From an uncultured Bacteroides sp. (lineage in GTDB: Bacteria > Bacillota > Clostridia > Lachnospirales > Lachnospiraceae): a stretch of DNA of 64,000 bases. Of the stretch, positions 1 to 10,993 are shown piece by piece. The stretch covers positions 1 to 64,000 of the forward strand of contig CAMECH010000006.1 in assembly GCA_945913015.1 (NCBI GenBank), in the 5' to 3' direction. The notes under the pieces are model-generated. The model saw only the letters and a program-made list of their open reading frames with translations. It searched no databases and was not told the origin of the DNA. A program made the position numbers and the translations under genes. The stretch's first letter is position 1. Each line of letters starts with the position of its first letter.

Positions 1-2098
<2,098 letters not shown>

Positions 2099-2114
2099 GT
2101 TAACTCCAACCTTT

Positions 2115-3167
2115 CTATGTTTTCTTAAATACTGTATCAAGCTGTGTCTTAATAGTCTGAAGGGTTTCAACGACTTTCTCATAATCCATTCTTTTTGGAC
2201 CTATAATTCCTATCGTTCCCCTTACGCCGTCCCTCAATTCATAATTGGCAGTAACAACACTGCAATCCTTCATTGTCTGTACCGGCGTCTCGCTTCCGAT
2301 ATACACCTGAATACCCTGATTATTATCTTTCTGAAGCGAATCCGTAATCAAATCGGTCAGCCGCTCCTTCTCTTCCAAAGTACAGATAAGCTCGCTCGCC
2401 TTACTTGAATCGCTAAGCTCAGGATACTTGAAAATGTTAGTTGCACCACTTGTGTAAATCTGAAGGTCATCTGCACTGCTGATTGTCTCTGCAATCACAT
2501 CCAGCACATGTCTTACAAGCTCAATCTGCTCGCCGGCCTGATTCTGCATACGGCTTATTATACCGAGGTTAATCTCTTCAAGTGTAAGACCGTTAAGAGT
2601 ACTGTTCAGCAACACATTCAGCTTCAACAGAGTTTCCTGCGAAATCTCTTCATCAATATCAATCACCTTGTTCCTTATAAGATTTCCATCCATCACTATA
2701 ACAGCAAGTATCTTCTTTGGTTCAAGCTGTGAAAGCTGTACAAACTTAAGCTTATTGTGATGAAACTGAGGTGTTGTTACCATAGTTGCATAGTTTGTGT
2801 CAATCGCCAGTGACTTTGCCACATTCTGAAGCAACTCTTCTACCCTGTCTACCTTCTCTGCAAGGAAATCCTTCATCTTTTCGACTTCCTGCTCACGCCC
2901 GGCAATTTCTTCTTCCTTCTCCCTGAGCATATTGTCTACATAAAGTCGGTATCCCTTGTCAGTCGGTATTCTTCCGGCAGAAGTATGCGGCTGCACGATA
3001 TATCCCAACTCTTCGAGGTCAGCCATCTCATTACGAATGGTTGCTGAGCTTAAATTCAGGTCCGCATACTTTGAAATTGTTCTTGAACCTACAGGTTCGC
3101 CTGTTTCAAGATAGTTCTGAATTATTGCATGCAAAATTTTTAATTTACGTTCATCCAATTCACCCAT
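2115..3167 (-). CDS. hrcA: Heat-inducible transcription repressor HrcA
   Basis: Repressor that binds CIRCE operators and depends on GroEL for activity. The protein has about 350 residues, the usual length. It opens with MGELDERKLKILHAIIQNYL and a winged-helix region containing TGEPVGSRT and the SSATIRNEMADLEELG recognition helix; the C-terminal part holds the GxIGPKRMDY-type segment. The ATG at 3165-3167 has AAGGAG eight bases upstream. A GTG nine bases earlier touches the Shine-Dalgarno sequence and is unlikely. As first gene of the operon, downstream of a perfect CIRCE element, it controls its own expression. Confidence 0.97.
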   Translation of the reverse strand: MGELDERKLKILHAIIQNYLETGEPVGSRTISKYADLNLSSATIRNEMADLEELGYIVQPHTSAGRIPTDKGYRLYVDNMLREKEEEIAGREQEVEKMKDFLAEKVDRVEELLQNVAKSLAIDTNYATMVTTPQFHHNKLKFVQLSQLEPKKILAVIVMDGNLIRNKVIDIDEEISQETLLKLNVLLNSTLNGLTLEEINLGIISRMQNQAGEQIELVRHVLDVIAETISSADDLQIYTSGATNIFKYPELSDSSKASELICTLEEKERLTDLITDSLQKDNNQGIQVYIGSETPVQTMKDCSVVTANYELRDGVRGTIGIIGPKRMDYEKVVETLQTIKTQLDTVFKKT

Positions 3168-3196
3168 CGCAGCCACTCCTTAATTGTTTTTCGCTG

Positions 3197-3223
3197 TTAG
3201 CACTCATTAGGATAGAGTGCTAA
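3197..3223 (-). promoter_or_regulatory. CIRCE operator
   Basis: Perfect inverted repeat TTAGCACTC-N9-GAGTGCTAA, matching the CIRCE consensus, between the -10 box and the hrcA start. HrcA binding here would block the heat-shock operon. Confidence 0.98.
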
Positions 3224-3236
3224 TATCGATACAATT

Positions 3237-3265
3237 AAGATATCACTGTACTATTCATTTGTCAA
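3237..3265 (-). promoter_or_regulatory. SigA-type promoter of hrcA-grpE-dnaK
   Basis: On the minus strand TTGACA (3260-3265) and TATCTT (3237-3242) are separated by exactly 17 bases, just upstream of the CIRCE element. Confidence 0.9.
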
Positions 3266-3268
3266 CAC

Positions 3269-4069
3269 CTACATTAAAAATTTTTTTAATATATTTAAAA
3301 CAGACAAATTGACCGTGTTACTTCTTATAATAATGTCATCATTTACAGCCTCTTCATGCGACGGTTCGCCGCACACATCCGCCCCTATAATCTCATTTTT
3401 CTGCGCCACCTCTTTAATATATGAATATATTTCATTAATGCGCATATCTCCCTGATCCCAGTTTGTCTTAACAACACTCTCGTCAAGCACATCTTTATCA
3501 ATCGAAATATACACTGCCTTGTTTTCACCGACAAGTGCGGCTTTCTGCTCAAAAATATTTATCTCCGATTCCTCGCAGCCATTGGCACTGCAGTCCATTG
3601 CATCTGCAATCTCCTGCCTTGTAACAAAGCATACCCTTTCATTGTCAGCTTCACGAAGCACATCATCGTCCAGCTCTTCAATCAGCCTGTTATTGACACC
3701 AAGCACAATGACTTTTTCGAGATATTTATTGCTGTCAAGAACTTCCTTAATCCAGCCTCCGCATGACAATATATCTCCAAACAGAGGTCTCTGCATGTCA
3801 GGATGATTGTCAAACACAACAAGCACAAACGGCCTGTCAATTTTATCAGTCCAGAGCTTACTCATATAATGGTAATTCCCCGAATCGATATAATGAATCC
3901 CCCTGTATGAATAGTCCTTAATTCTTTCCTTAAGTTTTAAAACAGCATCATCATCACAATAACAGTCTGTCCCGGTTATATCCGAAACATCCGTATAACA
4001 AAAATCCGGAGCATCCTTAAAATCCTGTCTTTCATATACATTTGAAAAATTCATTGCAATATATTCCAT
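3269..4069 (-). CDS. Arginase/agmatinase-family ureohydrolase-like protein
   Basis: Probable binuclear-manganese hydrolase of the arginase/agmatinase/formiminoglutamase superfamily; the substrate cannot be read from sequence. The protein has about 266 residues. Visible family motifs are VVFDNHPDM (the DxHxD metal motif) and YISIDKDVLDE (SxDxDxxD), followed by WDQGDM. I chose the ATG at 4067-4069 because AAGGAA lies just upstream; a longer frame starts at 4114. It follows purD but is separated from it by a terminator-like hairpin immediately before its ribosome site, so its relation to purine synthesis is unclear. It ends next to the hrcA promoter with no terminator visible. Confidence 0.75.
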   Translation of the reverse strand: MEYIAMNFSNVYERQDFKDAPDFCYTDVSDITGTDCYCDDDAVLKLKERIKDYSYRGIHYIDSGNYHYMSKLWTDKIDRPFVLVVFDNHPDMQRPLFGDILSCGGWIKEVLDSNKYLEKVIVLGVNNRLIEELDDDVLREADNERVCFVTRQEIADAMDCSANGCEESEINIFEQKAALVGENKAVYISIDKDVLDESVVKTNWDQGDMRINEIYSYIKEVAQKNEIIGADVCGEPSHEEAVNDDIIIRSNTVNLSVLNILKKFLM

Positions 4070-4086
4070 GTTAATGTTCCTTTTCC

Positions 4087-4126
4087 ATAAAAACAGGCAG
4101 TTGCATCTATCCATGCATCTGCCTGT
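4087..4126 (-). terminator. Terminator-like hairpin after purD
   Basis: Minus-strand arms ACAGGCAG and CTGCCTGT (4119-4126 and 4093-4100), extended by TGCAT/ATGCA, are followed by TTTTT. The hairpin ends the purine operon but lies only about 20 bases before the ureohydrolase-like start, so it may act as a terminator or as an attenuator of that gene. Confidence 0.75.
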
Positions 4127-4160
4127 CCAAATCTCTGTTAAGCTCTGTATTCTTTATGCT

Positions 4161-5435
4161 TTACGCCTCATCGATTGCCTTACCGATATCATGTCTCATG
4201 TACTTATTCTTAAAGTCAACCCACTCTGTCGCCTTATAAGCATTGGCACGCGCATCCTTCAAAGTTGCACCGAGTGCAGTTACACCAAGCACGCGTCCTC
4301 CGTTGGTAACAACCTTGCCCTCTGCGTTAAATGCTGAGCCTGCGTGGAACAGATAATATCCGTCCTTGCCCTTGAAGTTCTCCATGCCTGTTATCTCGAA
4401 GCCCTTCTCATATGCAACAGGATATCCGTCAGACGCAAGCACAACACATACGGCTGCATTGTCCGAGAACTTAAGGTCAATCTTGTCAAGCGTTCCATCG
4501 ATACATGCCTCAAAGACATCAATAATATCATTTTCCATTCTTGGAAGTACTACCTGAGCCTCAGGGTCACCAAATCTTGCATTGTACTCAAGCACACGCG
4601 GTCCCTTTGGCGTAAGCATAAGTCCAAAGAAGATTACGCCCTTGAAAGGTCTTCCCTCTGCCTTCATGGCATCTACTGTCGCCTGGTAAATATATTTTTT
4701 GCAGAAATCATCTACCTCCTGTGTGTAGAACGGACTTGGTGAGAAGTTACCCATACCACCGGTGTTAAGACCCTCGTCACCATCCTTTGCGCGCTTGTGG
4801 TCCTGCGCAGATGACATAATTTTAACCGTATTGCCATCGACAAATGAGAGAACAGAAACCTCACGGCCTGTCATAAATTCTTCGATTACAATGGTATTAC
4901 CGGCTGAGCCAAACTTCTTATCAAGCATAAGCTCATTAACGCCTTCCATTGCCTCTTCCTTCGTCTGGCAGATAAGTACTCCCTTGCCGAGTGCAAGGCC
5001 GTCAGCCTTTAATACAATCGGGTACCCGGAAGTCTCAAGATATTTCTTGGCCTCCTCGGCTGAAGTAAATGTCTCATAAGCTGCCGTAGGAATATTATAT
5101 TTTTTCATAAGATCCTTTGAAAATGCCTTAGAACCCTCAAGGATTGCCGCATTTTTACGAGGTCCGAATACTCTTAAGCCCTCTGCCTCAAAAGCATCAA
5201 CGATTCCGCCTACAAGCGGGTCATCCATTCCGATTACGGTAAGGTCGATTGCATTTTCCTTAGCAAATGCAACCAGCTTATCAAATTCCATAGCCTTGAT
5301 ATTAACGCATTCTGCAATTTCTGCAATGCCTGCATTACCCGGTGCACAATATATCTTGTCAACACGGCTGCTTAGTGACACCTTCCATGCAATAGCATGT
5401 TCACGTCCGCCGCTTCCTACGATAAGAACTTTCAT
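4161..5435 (-). CDS. purD: Phosphoribosylamine-glycine ligase
   Basis: Catalyses ATP-dependent joining of phosphoribosylamine and glycine to give GAR, the second step of purine synthesis. The protein has 424 residues, the family length. It starts MKVLIVGSGGREHAIAWK; the ATP-grasp core has LKADGLALGKGV and the metal-binding LEYNARFGDPEAQVVLPR segment, and GGMGNFSPSP is present. AGAGG sits six bases before the ATG. It is the last pur gene of the operon, about 30 bases after purN. Confidence 0.97.
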   Translation of the reverse strand: MKVLIVGSGGREHAIAWKVSLSSRVDKIYCAPGNAGIAEIAECVNIKAMEFDKLVAFAKENAIDLTVIGMDDPLVGGIVDAFEAEGLRVFGPRKNAAILEGSKAFSKDLMKKYNIPTAAYETFTSAEEAKKYLETSGYPIVLKADGLALGKGVLICQTKEEAMEGVNELMLDKKFGSAGNTIVIEEFMTGREVSVLSFVDGNTVKIMSSAQDHKRAKDGDEGLNTGGMGNFSPSPFYTQEVDDFCKKYIYQATVDAMKAEGRPFKGVIFFGLMLTPKGPRVLEYNARFGDPEAQVVLPRMENDIIDVFEACIDGTLDKIDLKFSDNAAVCVVLASDGYPVAYEKGFEITGMENFKGKDGYYLFHAGSAFNAEGKVVTNGGRVLGVTALGATLKDARANAYKATEWVDFKNKYMRHDIGKAIDEA

Positions 5436-5468
5436 CTCTGCCTCTTTCTTGTAGCGTTATACGCACTT

Positions 5469-6062
5469 TTATTTTATTATTCCGTTAGCTATCATGTTGA
5501 TTGCCTGTGGAAGAATTATCCACTCAGCCTGCTCCATTACTCTTCTCTGCAATACTTCAGGAGTATCACCTTCTTCAACCTCTACCGCTTTCTGAAGTAT
5601 TATGCGGCCGGTGTCCATTCCCTCATCAACAAAATGTACCGTTGCACCCGTAACCTTAACGCCCTTTTCAAGTGCAGCTTCATGAACCTTAAGCCCATAG
5701 AAGCCAACTCCGCAAAATGACGGAATCAGTGACGGATGAATATTTATAATTCTGTTGCTGTACTGATGCACCATAGCCTCAGGAATCTTTACAAGGAAAC
5801 CTGCAAGCACAATCAAATCAACATTGTATGAATTGACCTTCTTAAGAAACTCCTCGTTAAATACTTCACGGTTCTCATAGTCCTTAGGCGAAATGCACAC
5901 TGCCTCTATGCCGTTGTCCCTGGCTCTTGTAAGCGCATATGCATTTGCATTATTGCTTATCACCACTGAAATCTCTGTATTGGTAATTGTTCCTGCTTTA
6001 ATTGCATCAATAATTGCCTGAAGGTTAGTACCTCCTCCTGACACAAATACTGCTATTTTCAC
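5469..6062 (-). CDS. purN: Phosphoribosylglycinamide formyltransferase
   Basis: Transfers formyl from 10-formyl-THF to GAR, the third step of purine synthesis. The protein has about 197 residues. It shows VFVSGGGTNLQAI at the N-terminus, VVISNNANAYAL, the INIHPSLIPSFCG region with the catalytic histidine, and VHFVDEGMDTG near the C-terminal end. I chose GTG at 6060-6062, preceded by GAGGAT; an in-frame ATG lies 12 bases further upstream. It sits between purM and purD in one transcription unit. Confidence 0.95.
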   Translation of the reverse strand: MKIAVFVSGGGTNLQAIIDAIKAGTITNTEISVVISNNANAYALTRARDNGIEAVCISPKDYENREVFNEEFLKKVNSYNVDLIVLAGFLVKIPEAMVHQYSNRIINIHPSLIPSFCGVGFYGLKVHEAALEKGVKVTGATVHFVDEGMDTGRIILQKAVEVEEGDTPEVLQRRVMEQAEWIILPQAINMIANGIIK

Positions 6063-6114
6063 ACTAATCCTCATTTCTGCACTGTTTTGCGCAACCAAAA
6101 CCATGCACTTATAA

Positions 6115-7140
6115 TTAAACTAATGTAACACCCTTCTCGCCTGCTTCAACCTGACCGATTACATATCCCTTCTCGCCTGCTTTCTCTACTGCTGCAAGAA
6201 CTGTATCAACATCCTTTGAATCAACTGCAAGCACCATACCGATACCCATGTTAAATGTGTTATACATCATTTTCTCTTCAATATCGCCGTCTGTTGCAAG
6301 CATTTTGAAGATTGCCGGTACTTCGTAGCTGTCCTTCTTAATCACTGCACGCACACCGTCATGAAGCATTCTTGGAACATTTTCATAGAAGCCGCCGCCT
6401 GTAATGTGGCTGCATCCCTTAACACGCACACCTGCATTCTTAATCTCACGGAGTGTCTTCACATAAATCTTGGTAGGTGCAAGAAGTGCCTCTCCAAGTG
6501 TCTTGCCAAGGCTGTCATAATATGTATTGAGAGACTCCTCTGTCATTGTAAATACGCTTCTTACAAGAGAAAAACCATTGCTGTGAACACCTGATGAAGC
6601 AATTCCCACAAGAGTATCCCCCGGATTAATATCTGCACCTGTGATTAAATCCTTCTCATCGACAACACCAACTGCAAAGCCTGCAAGGTCGTACTCGTCA
6701 ACAGGATAAAATCCGGGCATCTCAGCAGTCTCACCACCGATAAGTGCGCAATCTGACTGAATACATCCTTCTGCTACGCCCTTAACAATATTGGCAATCT
6801 TTTCAGGCTCATTCTTGCCGCAAGCAATATAATCGAGGAAGAAAAGCGGCTCTCCGCCTGCACACGCAATATCATTAACACACATTGCCACACAGTCAAT
6901 ACCAACTGTATCGTGCCTGTCCATAAGAAATGCCACCTTAAGCTTTGTACCTACGCCGTCTGTACCCGAAACTAAAGTAGGCTTCTCCATGTCCTTAAAT
7001 TTTTCCATTGAAAATGCACCTGAAAATCCTCCGAGATTTGTAAGAACCTCCGGTCTCATTGTCTTCTTTACGTGCTCTTTCATAAGCTCAACTGACTTGT
7101 ATCCGGCTTCAATATCAACGCCTGCCTTCTTGTAATCCAT
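6115..7140 (-). CDS. purM: Phosphoribosylformylglycinamidine cyclo-ligase (AIR synthetase)
   Basis: ATP-dependent cyclisation of FGAM to AIR. The protein has 341 residues. It begins [20 protein letters not shown] and carries the [14 protein letters not shown] nucleotide loop, the [25 protein letters not shown] segment and [19 protein letters not shown] lies seven bases before the ATG. It is the second gene of the purE-purM-purN-purD operon. Confidence 0.97.
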   Translation of the reverse strand: MDYKKAGVDIEAGYKSVELMKEHVKKTMRPEVLTNLGGFSGAFSMEKFKDMEKPTLVSGTDGVGTKLKVAFLMDRHDTVGIDCVAMCVNDIACAGGEPLFFLDYIACGKNEPEKIANIVKGVAEGCIQSDCALIGGETAEMPGFYPVDEYDLAGFAVGVVDEKDLITGADINPGDTLVGIASSGVHSNGFSLVRSVFTMTEESLNTYYDSLGKTLGEALLAPTKIYVKTLREIKNAGVRVKGCSHITGGGFYENVPRMLHDGVRAVIKKDSYEVPAIFKMLATDGDIEEKMMYNTFNMGIGMVLAVDSKDVDTVLAAVEKAGEKGYVIGQVEAGEKGVTLV

Positions 7141-7186
7141 CTCTTTTCTCCATTCCGCAGTCTATGCTGCATATATTTTTTCTTAA

Positions 7187-7696
7187 TTACTTATTCATAT
7201 ATTCCTTATATCCAACTTCCTGAAGCTTTGCATCCTTTGCCTGAACGCTTTCCTTAAGTTTTGCTGAATATGCCTTAAGCCTTTCAAGGAGTTCCGCATC
7301 GGAAGTTGCCAGAATCTTAGCTGCCAGAAGACCTGCGTTGGCACCTCCGTTAATTGCAACTGTTGCCACCGGAATTCCTGACGGCATCTGTACTATTGAA
7401 TAAAGCGAGTCCCTTCCTCCAAGGCTTGTTGTATGCATTGGAATACCGATTACCGGCATCGGGAAAATTGCAGCGCACATACCCGGAAGGTGTGCTGCCA
7501 TTCCTGCACCTGCAATAATAACCTTAAACCCCTTCTCTTCTGCTGTCTTTGCATAATTAAAGAAAACATCAGGTTCCCTGTGTGCTGATATTATTGTCAT
7601 CTCGTAATCAATGCCCAACTCTTCCAAAACATCAGCTGCTTTAGCCATAACCGGCATATCTGAATCACTGCCCATTACAATTCCAACTTTAGCCAT
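7187..7696 (-). CDS. purE: N5-carboxyaminoimidazole ribonucleotide mutase / AIR carboxylase subunit PurE
   Basis: Forms CAIR in purine synthesis. The protein has 169 residues with the VGIVMGSDSDMPVM substrate loop, the ISAHREPD motif and GAGMAAHLPGM. No purK is visible beside it, so whether it works with PurK (class I) or uses CO2 directly cannot be decided from this window. AAGGAG precedes the ATG at good spacing. It is the first gene of the pur operon and has a clear promoter upstream. Confidence 0.96.
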   Translation of the reverse strand: MAKVGIVMGSDSDMPVMAKAADVLEELGIDYEMTIISAHREPDVFFNYAKTAEEKGFKVIIAGAGMAAHLPGMCAAIFPMPVIGIPMHTTSLGGRDSLYSIVQMPSGIPVATVAINGGANAGLLAAKILATSDAELLERLKAYSAKLKESVQAKDAKLQEVGYKEYMNK

Positions 7697-7734
7697 TGTA
7701 TAAATCTCCTTGCTATAAATTATTCACACTCATA

Positions 7735-7763
7735 AATATACTAGTTTCCGCGTTTCTAGTCAA
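7735..7763 (-). promoter_or_regulatory. SigA-type promoter of the pur operon
   Basis: Minus-strand TTGACT (7758-7763) and TATATT (7735-7740) are 17 bases apart, upstream of purE. The spacer contains a GAAAC-GCG-GAAAC direct repeat of unknown meaning. I saw no guanine riboswitch and no convincing PurR box. Confidence 0.8.
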
Positions 7764-7786
7764 CCACAAATACATTTTGCCTTATG

Positions 7787-7806
7787 CCCGGAAATATATT
7801 TCCGGC
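7787..7806. other. Palindrome between HAD gene and purE promoter
   Basis: CCGGAAATATATTTCCGG is a perfect 18-base palindrome between the purE promoter and the end of the HAD gene. It has no T tract on either strand, so it is not a convincing intrinsic terminator. It lies upstream of the purE -35 box. Confidence 0.5.
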
Positions 7807-7818
7807 TATCCAAAAACC

Positions 7819-8478
7819 TCACTGCTGCTCTCTTTTTTCCAGCCATTTTCTTGCCTCGTCAAGAGAATCGCATATCACCGACGCCTTTTTGTGCATTTCT
7901 TCATCCGGTGCAATAAGGTCAGGCACCATAATAGTTTTCATTCCCGCACTGTAAGCTGATCTTATACCGTTAAATGAATCTTCAACCGCATATGCTTCAC
8001 ACGGGCTGCATCCGAGCATTTCACATGCCATAAGATAAATATCAGGCTCCGGCTTGCTTTTTGTCAGCTGGTCTCCGCCTACAATCACATCAAAATACTC
8101 ATATATTCCCGCCATTTTTAACTCATCCACCACTACCGGTCTTCTTGTTGAAGAGGCAAGCCCTATTCTGTAGCCGTTATCCCTTAAAAAATCAAGGATT
8201 TCAACAACTCCCGGCTTAAGCGGCATTCCGTTTTCATCAATCCACTCATGATACATAACTGACGTATCTTTTCTAAATTCAGCATACGGAAAATCGTGAC
8301 CATAATTTTCATACATAATTTCTTCGGTTCTCACATTAGTCGTCCCGATACACATTTTAAACACGCTTTCCATATTGGGAATTCCCTTTTTGCCGGCCTC
8401 ACGCGCCCAGCAGCTAAGACAAAGCTTTTCCGTATCAAATATCACTCCGTCCATATCAAAGACTACTGTTTTGCCCAT
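7819..8478 (-). CDS. HAD-superfamily phosphatase, beta-phosphoglucomutase-like
   Basis: Cytosolic phosphatase or phosphomutase of unknown substrate; 219 residues. Motif I is VFDMDGVIFDTE near residue 6, motif II is LASSTRRP, motif III lysine falls in LTKSKPEPDIY, and motif IV is AVEDSFNGIRSA. The helical cap between motifs I and II is of the subfamily I type. AGAGG precedes the ATG. The genes on both sides (purE and hisC) do not indicate a substrate. Confidence 0.85.
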   Translation of the reverse strand: MGKTVVFDMDGVIFDTEKLCLSCWAREAGKKGIPNMESVFKMCIGTTNVRTEEIMYENYGHDFPYAEFRKDTSVMYHEWIDENGMPLKPGVVEILDFLRDNGYRIGLASSTRRPVVVDELKMAGIYEYFDVIVGGDQLTKSKPEPDIYLMACEMLGCSPCEAYAVEDSFNGIRSAYSAGMKTIMVPDLIAPDEEMHKKASVICDSLDEARKWLEKREQQ

Positions 8479-8520
8479 AAATTCCTCTCACCATCCATAC
8501 TACATTTTAATAAAACCAGA

Positions 8521-8563
8521 AGAGAAAGCCTACACAGACACCATAATCTGCGATAGCTTTCTC
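8521..8563 (-). terminator. Weak hairpin downstream of hisC
   Basis: Arms GAGAAAGC (8522-8529) and GCTTTCTC (8556-8563) enclose a loop of about 26 bases. On the minus strand they are followed by TTCTGGTTTT. It is a possible terminator for the aminotransferase-hisC unit, but the T tract is poor. Confidence 0.4.
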
Positions 8564-8607
8564 CTGTATGAGGCCACGGGCAAGCCGGAGCCTTTTATTT
8601 TAATTTC

Positions 8608-8655
8608 ATGTTATCGGTTCCCGAATATATCAGGTTATTGGTTCCCGAGAATATC
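8608..8655 (-). repeat. 24-base tandem duplication at the 3' end of hisC
   Basis: Two adjacent 24-base units (8632-8655 and 8608-8631) match at 20 of 24 positions. The first contains the last HisC codons and the TAA; the second lies after the stop and repeats the same reading, including a second TAA. Confidence 0.8.
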
Positions 8656-9696
8656 TTTAAGAGCGTCAAACAGCTTGTCCATCTGCTCGTCAGTACCAAT
8701 TGTGATTCTGAGATAATTATCAATTCTCGGCTTACTAAAATGTCTTACGTAAATATTTCTCTTTTTAAGTTCTTCAAATATGTACTCTGCACTGACACTT
8801 CTGTGTGTTGCAAAAATAAAATTGGCCTTTGAATCAGGAAATGTAAAACCAAGTTCGGTAAGTCTTTTCTTTGACCTTTCCCTTGTGTCAATTATCTTTG
8901 AAACACATTTATCAAAATATTCCTTGTCCTTTACAGATTCAACGCCGTACACAATTGAAGTGCGGTTCATTGTGTATGAGTTAATTGAAAACTTAACGTC
9001 ATTCATGGCTTTAATCAGTTCCGGATTTCCCATCGCATAGCCGATTCTCATTCCTGCCATTGAACGTGATTTTGAAAATGTCTGTATAATAAGAAGATTA
9101 TCATACTTCTTAGTAAGCTCAAGCGCAGATTTTCCGCCAAAATCTATATACGCCTCATCAACAATCACAATTACATCCTGATTATGCTTAATAATGTCTT
9201 CAACCTCGTCAAGGTCTTTGTACAGTGCCGTAGGTGCATTTGGATTAGGGAAAATAACACCGCCGTTTTCTCCATAATAATCCGAAGATACAATCCTAAA
9301 ATCCTCGTCAAGCGGTATTTCCTTATAAGGAATCCTGTAAACATCCGCCCATACACTGTAAAATGAATATGACACGTCAGGAAACAGTACCGGCTTATCC
9401 GAATTAAAAAATGTAAGAAACGCCATTGATATTACATCATCCGAGCCCACACCGACAAACACCTGGTCATGCCCTATTCCGTAATAATCCGCAATCACGT
9501 TTACAAGGTCTGTTACCGACGGATCCGGATAAAGCTTTAAAGTATCCGTGTCAAATTCTGCCGATGCATTTGAAACATTAGGTGTCGGCGGGTATGGATT
9601 CTCATTGGTATTAAGCTTTATAACATCAGCAACTTTCGGCTGTTCGCCCGGTACATATGGTTCAACTCGTCTTATATTTTTTTCCCAAGCTTTCAT
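8635..9696 (-). CDS. hisC: Histidinol-phosphate aminotransferase
   Basis: PLP-dependent enzyme of histidine synthesis, also able in relatives to act on aromatic keto acids. The protein has about 353 residues. It starts MKAWEKNIRRVEPYVPGEQP and shows KLNTNENPYPP, the GVGSDDVI loop, VDEAYIDFGG and the PLP-lysine segment TFSKSRSMAGMRIGYAMG. I chose the ATG at 9694-9696 because GGAGG lies five bases upstream; an earlier in-frame ATG overlaps that site. It follows another aminotransferase by about 27 bases, probably as one operon. No other his genes are nearby. Confidence 0.93.
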   Translation of the reverse strand: MKAWEKNIRRVEPYVPGEQPKVADVIKLNTNENPYPPTPNVSNASAEFDTDTLKLYPDPSVTDLVNVIADYYGIGHDQVFVGVGSDDVISMAFLTFFNSDKPVLFPDVSYSFYSVWADVYRIPYKEIPLDEDFRIVSSDYYGENGGVIFPNPNAPTALYKDLDEVEDIIKHNQDVIVIVDEAYIDFGGKSALELTKKYDNLLIIQTFSKSRSMAGMRIGYAMGNPELIKAMNDVKFSINSYTMNRTSIVYGVESVKDKEYFDKCVSKIIDTRERSKKRLTELGFTFPDSKANFIFATHRSVSAEYIFEELKKRNIYVRHFSKPRIDNYLRITIGTDEQMDKLFDALKDILGNQ

Positions 9697-9723
9697 GCAG
9701 GCCTCCATTCTGTCACATTACAT

Positions 9724-10923
9724 TCAATTCTTCTTTGAAACTCCCATTTCTCCGGCGATTTCCGCAAACTTCGGAAGTGAATTAATAATAGTATCATAAG
9801 AAACGCAGTATGCAATTCTTACATATCCCGGACATTTGAAAGAACTTCCCGGAACAAACAGTACATTATGTTTCTTTGCGACCTGACAGAACTCCTTCTC
9901 ATCCGGCACAGGTGACTTTACAAAAAGATAAAACGCACCCTGTGGCTTTATGCACTCGAAGCCAAGCTCTGCAAGACCATTGTAAAGTGCCTCTCTGTTC
10001 CTGTTGTAACTTTCAATATCACATTTTGAATTAATACACCTTGCAACGGCACGCTGCTGAAGTGACGGTGCGTTGACAAATCCAAGCACACGTGTAGCGA
10101 TTGCTGCGGCAGCCTTCATCTGCTCCGCATCAGCAACCTCATCAGGTATGACAAGATATCCGATTCTCTCACCCGGAAGTGAAAGTGACTTGCTGAATGA
10201 ATATCCGACAATTGTATTGTCGTAATATTTTGTAATATACGGAACCTCTACGCCATCATAAGCAAGCTCCCTGTAAGGCTCATCTGATACAATAAATATC
10301 TCGGTTCCGAATTCTTTCTGCTTTCTGTCAAGAATTTCAGCGATTTTCTTAATAGTCTCTTCAGAATAGACAACACCTGTCGGATTATTAGGGTTATTGA
10401 TAATAAGAACCTTTGTCTTCGGAGAAATCTTCTTTTCAAGGTCTTCAAGGTTAGCCTGAAAATCCTTTGTATTAGGTTCAAGCGCTATAAGCACACCCTG
10501 ATAATTCGAAACATAATTGTTGTACTCAAGGAAAAACGGTGAAAATGTAAGCACTTCATCACCGGGATTTATTATTGATTTAAAAATTACATTCATTCCA
10601 CCGGCTGCGCCAACAGTCATAATGATATTGGTTTCATTAAAATGTGTACCAAATCTTTCATTAAGTGAACCGGCAATAGTCTCACGCACATCTTCATATC
10701 CTGCATTGCTCATATATCCGTGAACAAATGTTGACGGCTCTTCATCAAGAATATCTTTAATTGCCTGATTAAGTTCCTCAGGTGCCGGTACGTTCGGATT
10801 GCCCAGGCTGAAATCAAATACATTTTCCTCCCCGTACAGCTTTGCAAGGCGCTTTCCCTCTTCAAACATTTCCCGGATTACCGAATTATTATTTACAAGT
10901 CCAACCATTCTGTCTGCAATCAC
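9724..10923 (-). CDS. Pyridoxal-phosphate aminotransferase, class I/II (aspartate/aromatic-type)
   Basis: Aminotransferase of fold type I; 399 residues. Features are FSLGNPNVPAPEEL near the start, TVGAAGGMNVIF, NNPNNPTGVVY, the VSDEPYRELAY segment with the PLP-contacting Asp and Tyr, and the PLP lysine in SFSKSLSLPGERIGY. The exact substrate is uncertain. I chose GTG at 10921-10923 with GGAGG eight bases upstream, rather than a TTG overlapping that site. It has its own promoter and is probably cotranscribed with hisC. Confidence 0.85.
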   Translation of the reverse strand: MIADRMVGLVNNNSVIREMFEEGKRLAKLYGEENVFDFSLGNPNVPAPEELNQAIKDILDEEPSTFVHGYMSNAGYEDVRETIAGSLNERFGTHFNETNIIMTVGAAGGMNVIFKSIINPGDEVLTFSPFFLEYNNYVSNYQGVLIALEPNTKDFQANLEDLEKKISPKTKVLIINNPNNPTGVVYSEETIKKIAEILDRKQKEFGTEIFIVSDEPYRELAYDGVEVPYITKYYDNTIVGYSFSKSLSLPGERIGYLVIPDEVADAEQMKAAAAIATRVLGFVNAPSLQQRAVARCINSKCDIESYNRNREALYNGLAELGFECIKPQGAFYLFVKSPVPDEKEFCQVAKKHNVLFVPGSSFKCPGYVRIAYCVSYDTIINSLPKFAEIAGEMGVSKKN

Positions 10924-10959
10924 TTCTGTTACCTCCAAAATTATAAAATTTATTTTTTA

Positions 10960-10988
10960 ATAATATATCAAACCATTATAAATATCAA
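10960..10988 (-). promoter_or_regulatory. Promoter of the aminotransferase-hisC unit
   Basis: Minus-strand TTGATA (10983-10988) and TATTAT (10960-10965) with a 17-base spacer, directly after the mecA stop. Confidence 0.7.
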
Positions 10989-10993
10989 TAAAT

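Noticed and set aside
3269..3330. AT-rich end of the ureohydrolase-like gene as a terminator
   Set aside because: The A/T runs lie within the coding region and form no GC-containing stem.
7787..7806. Palindrome as a rho-independent terminator of the HAD gene
   Set aside because: It has no T tract, and it lies upstream of the HAD gene's neighbour promoter, not downstream of the HAD gene.
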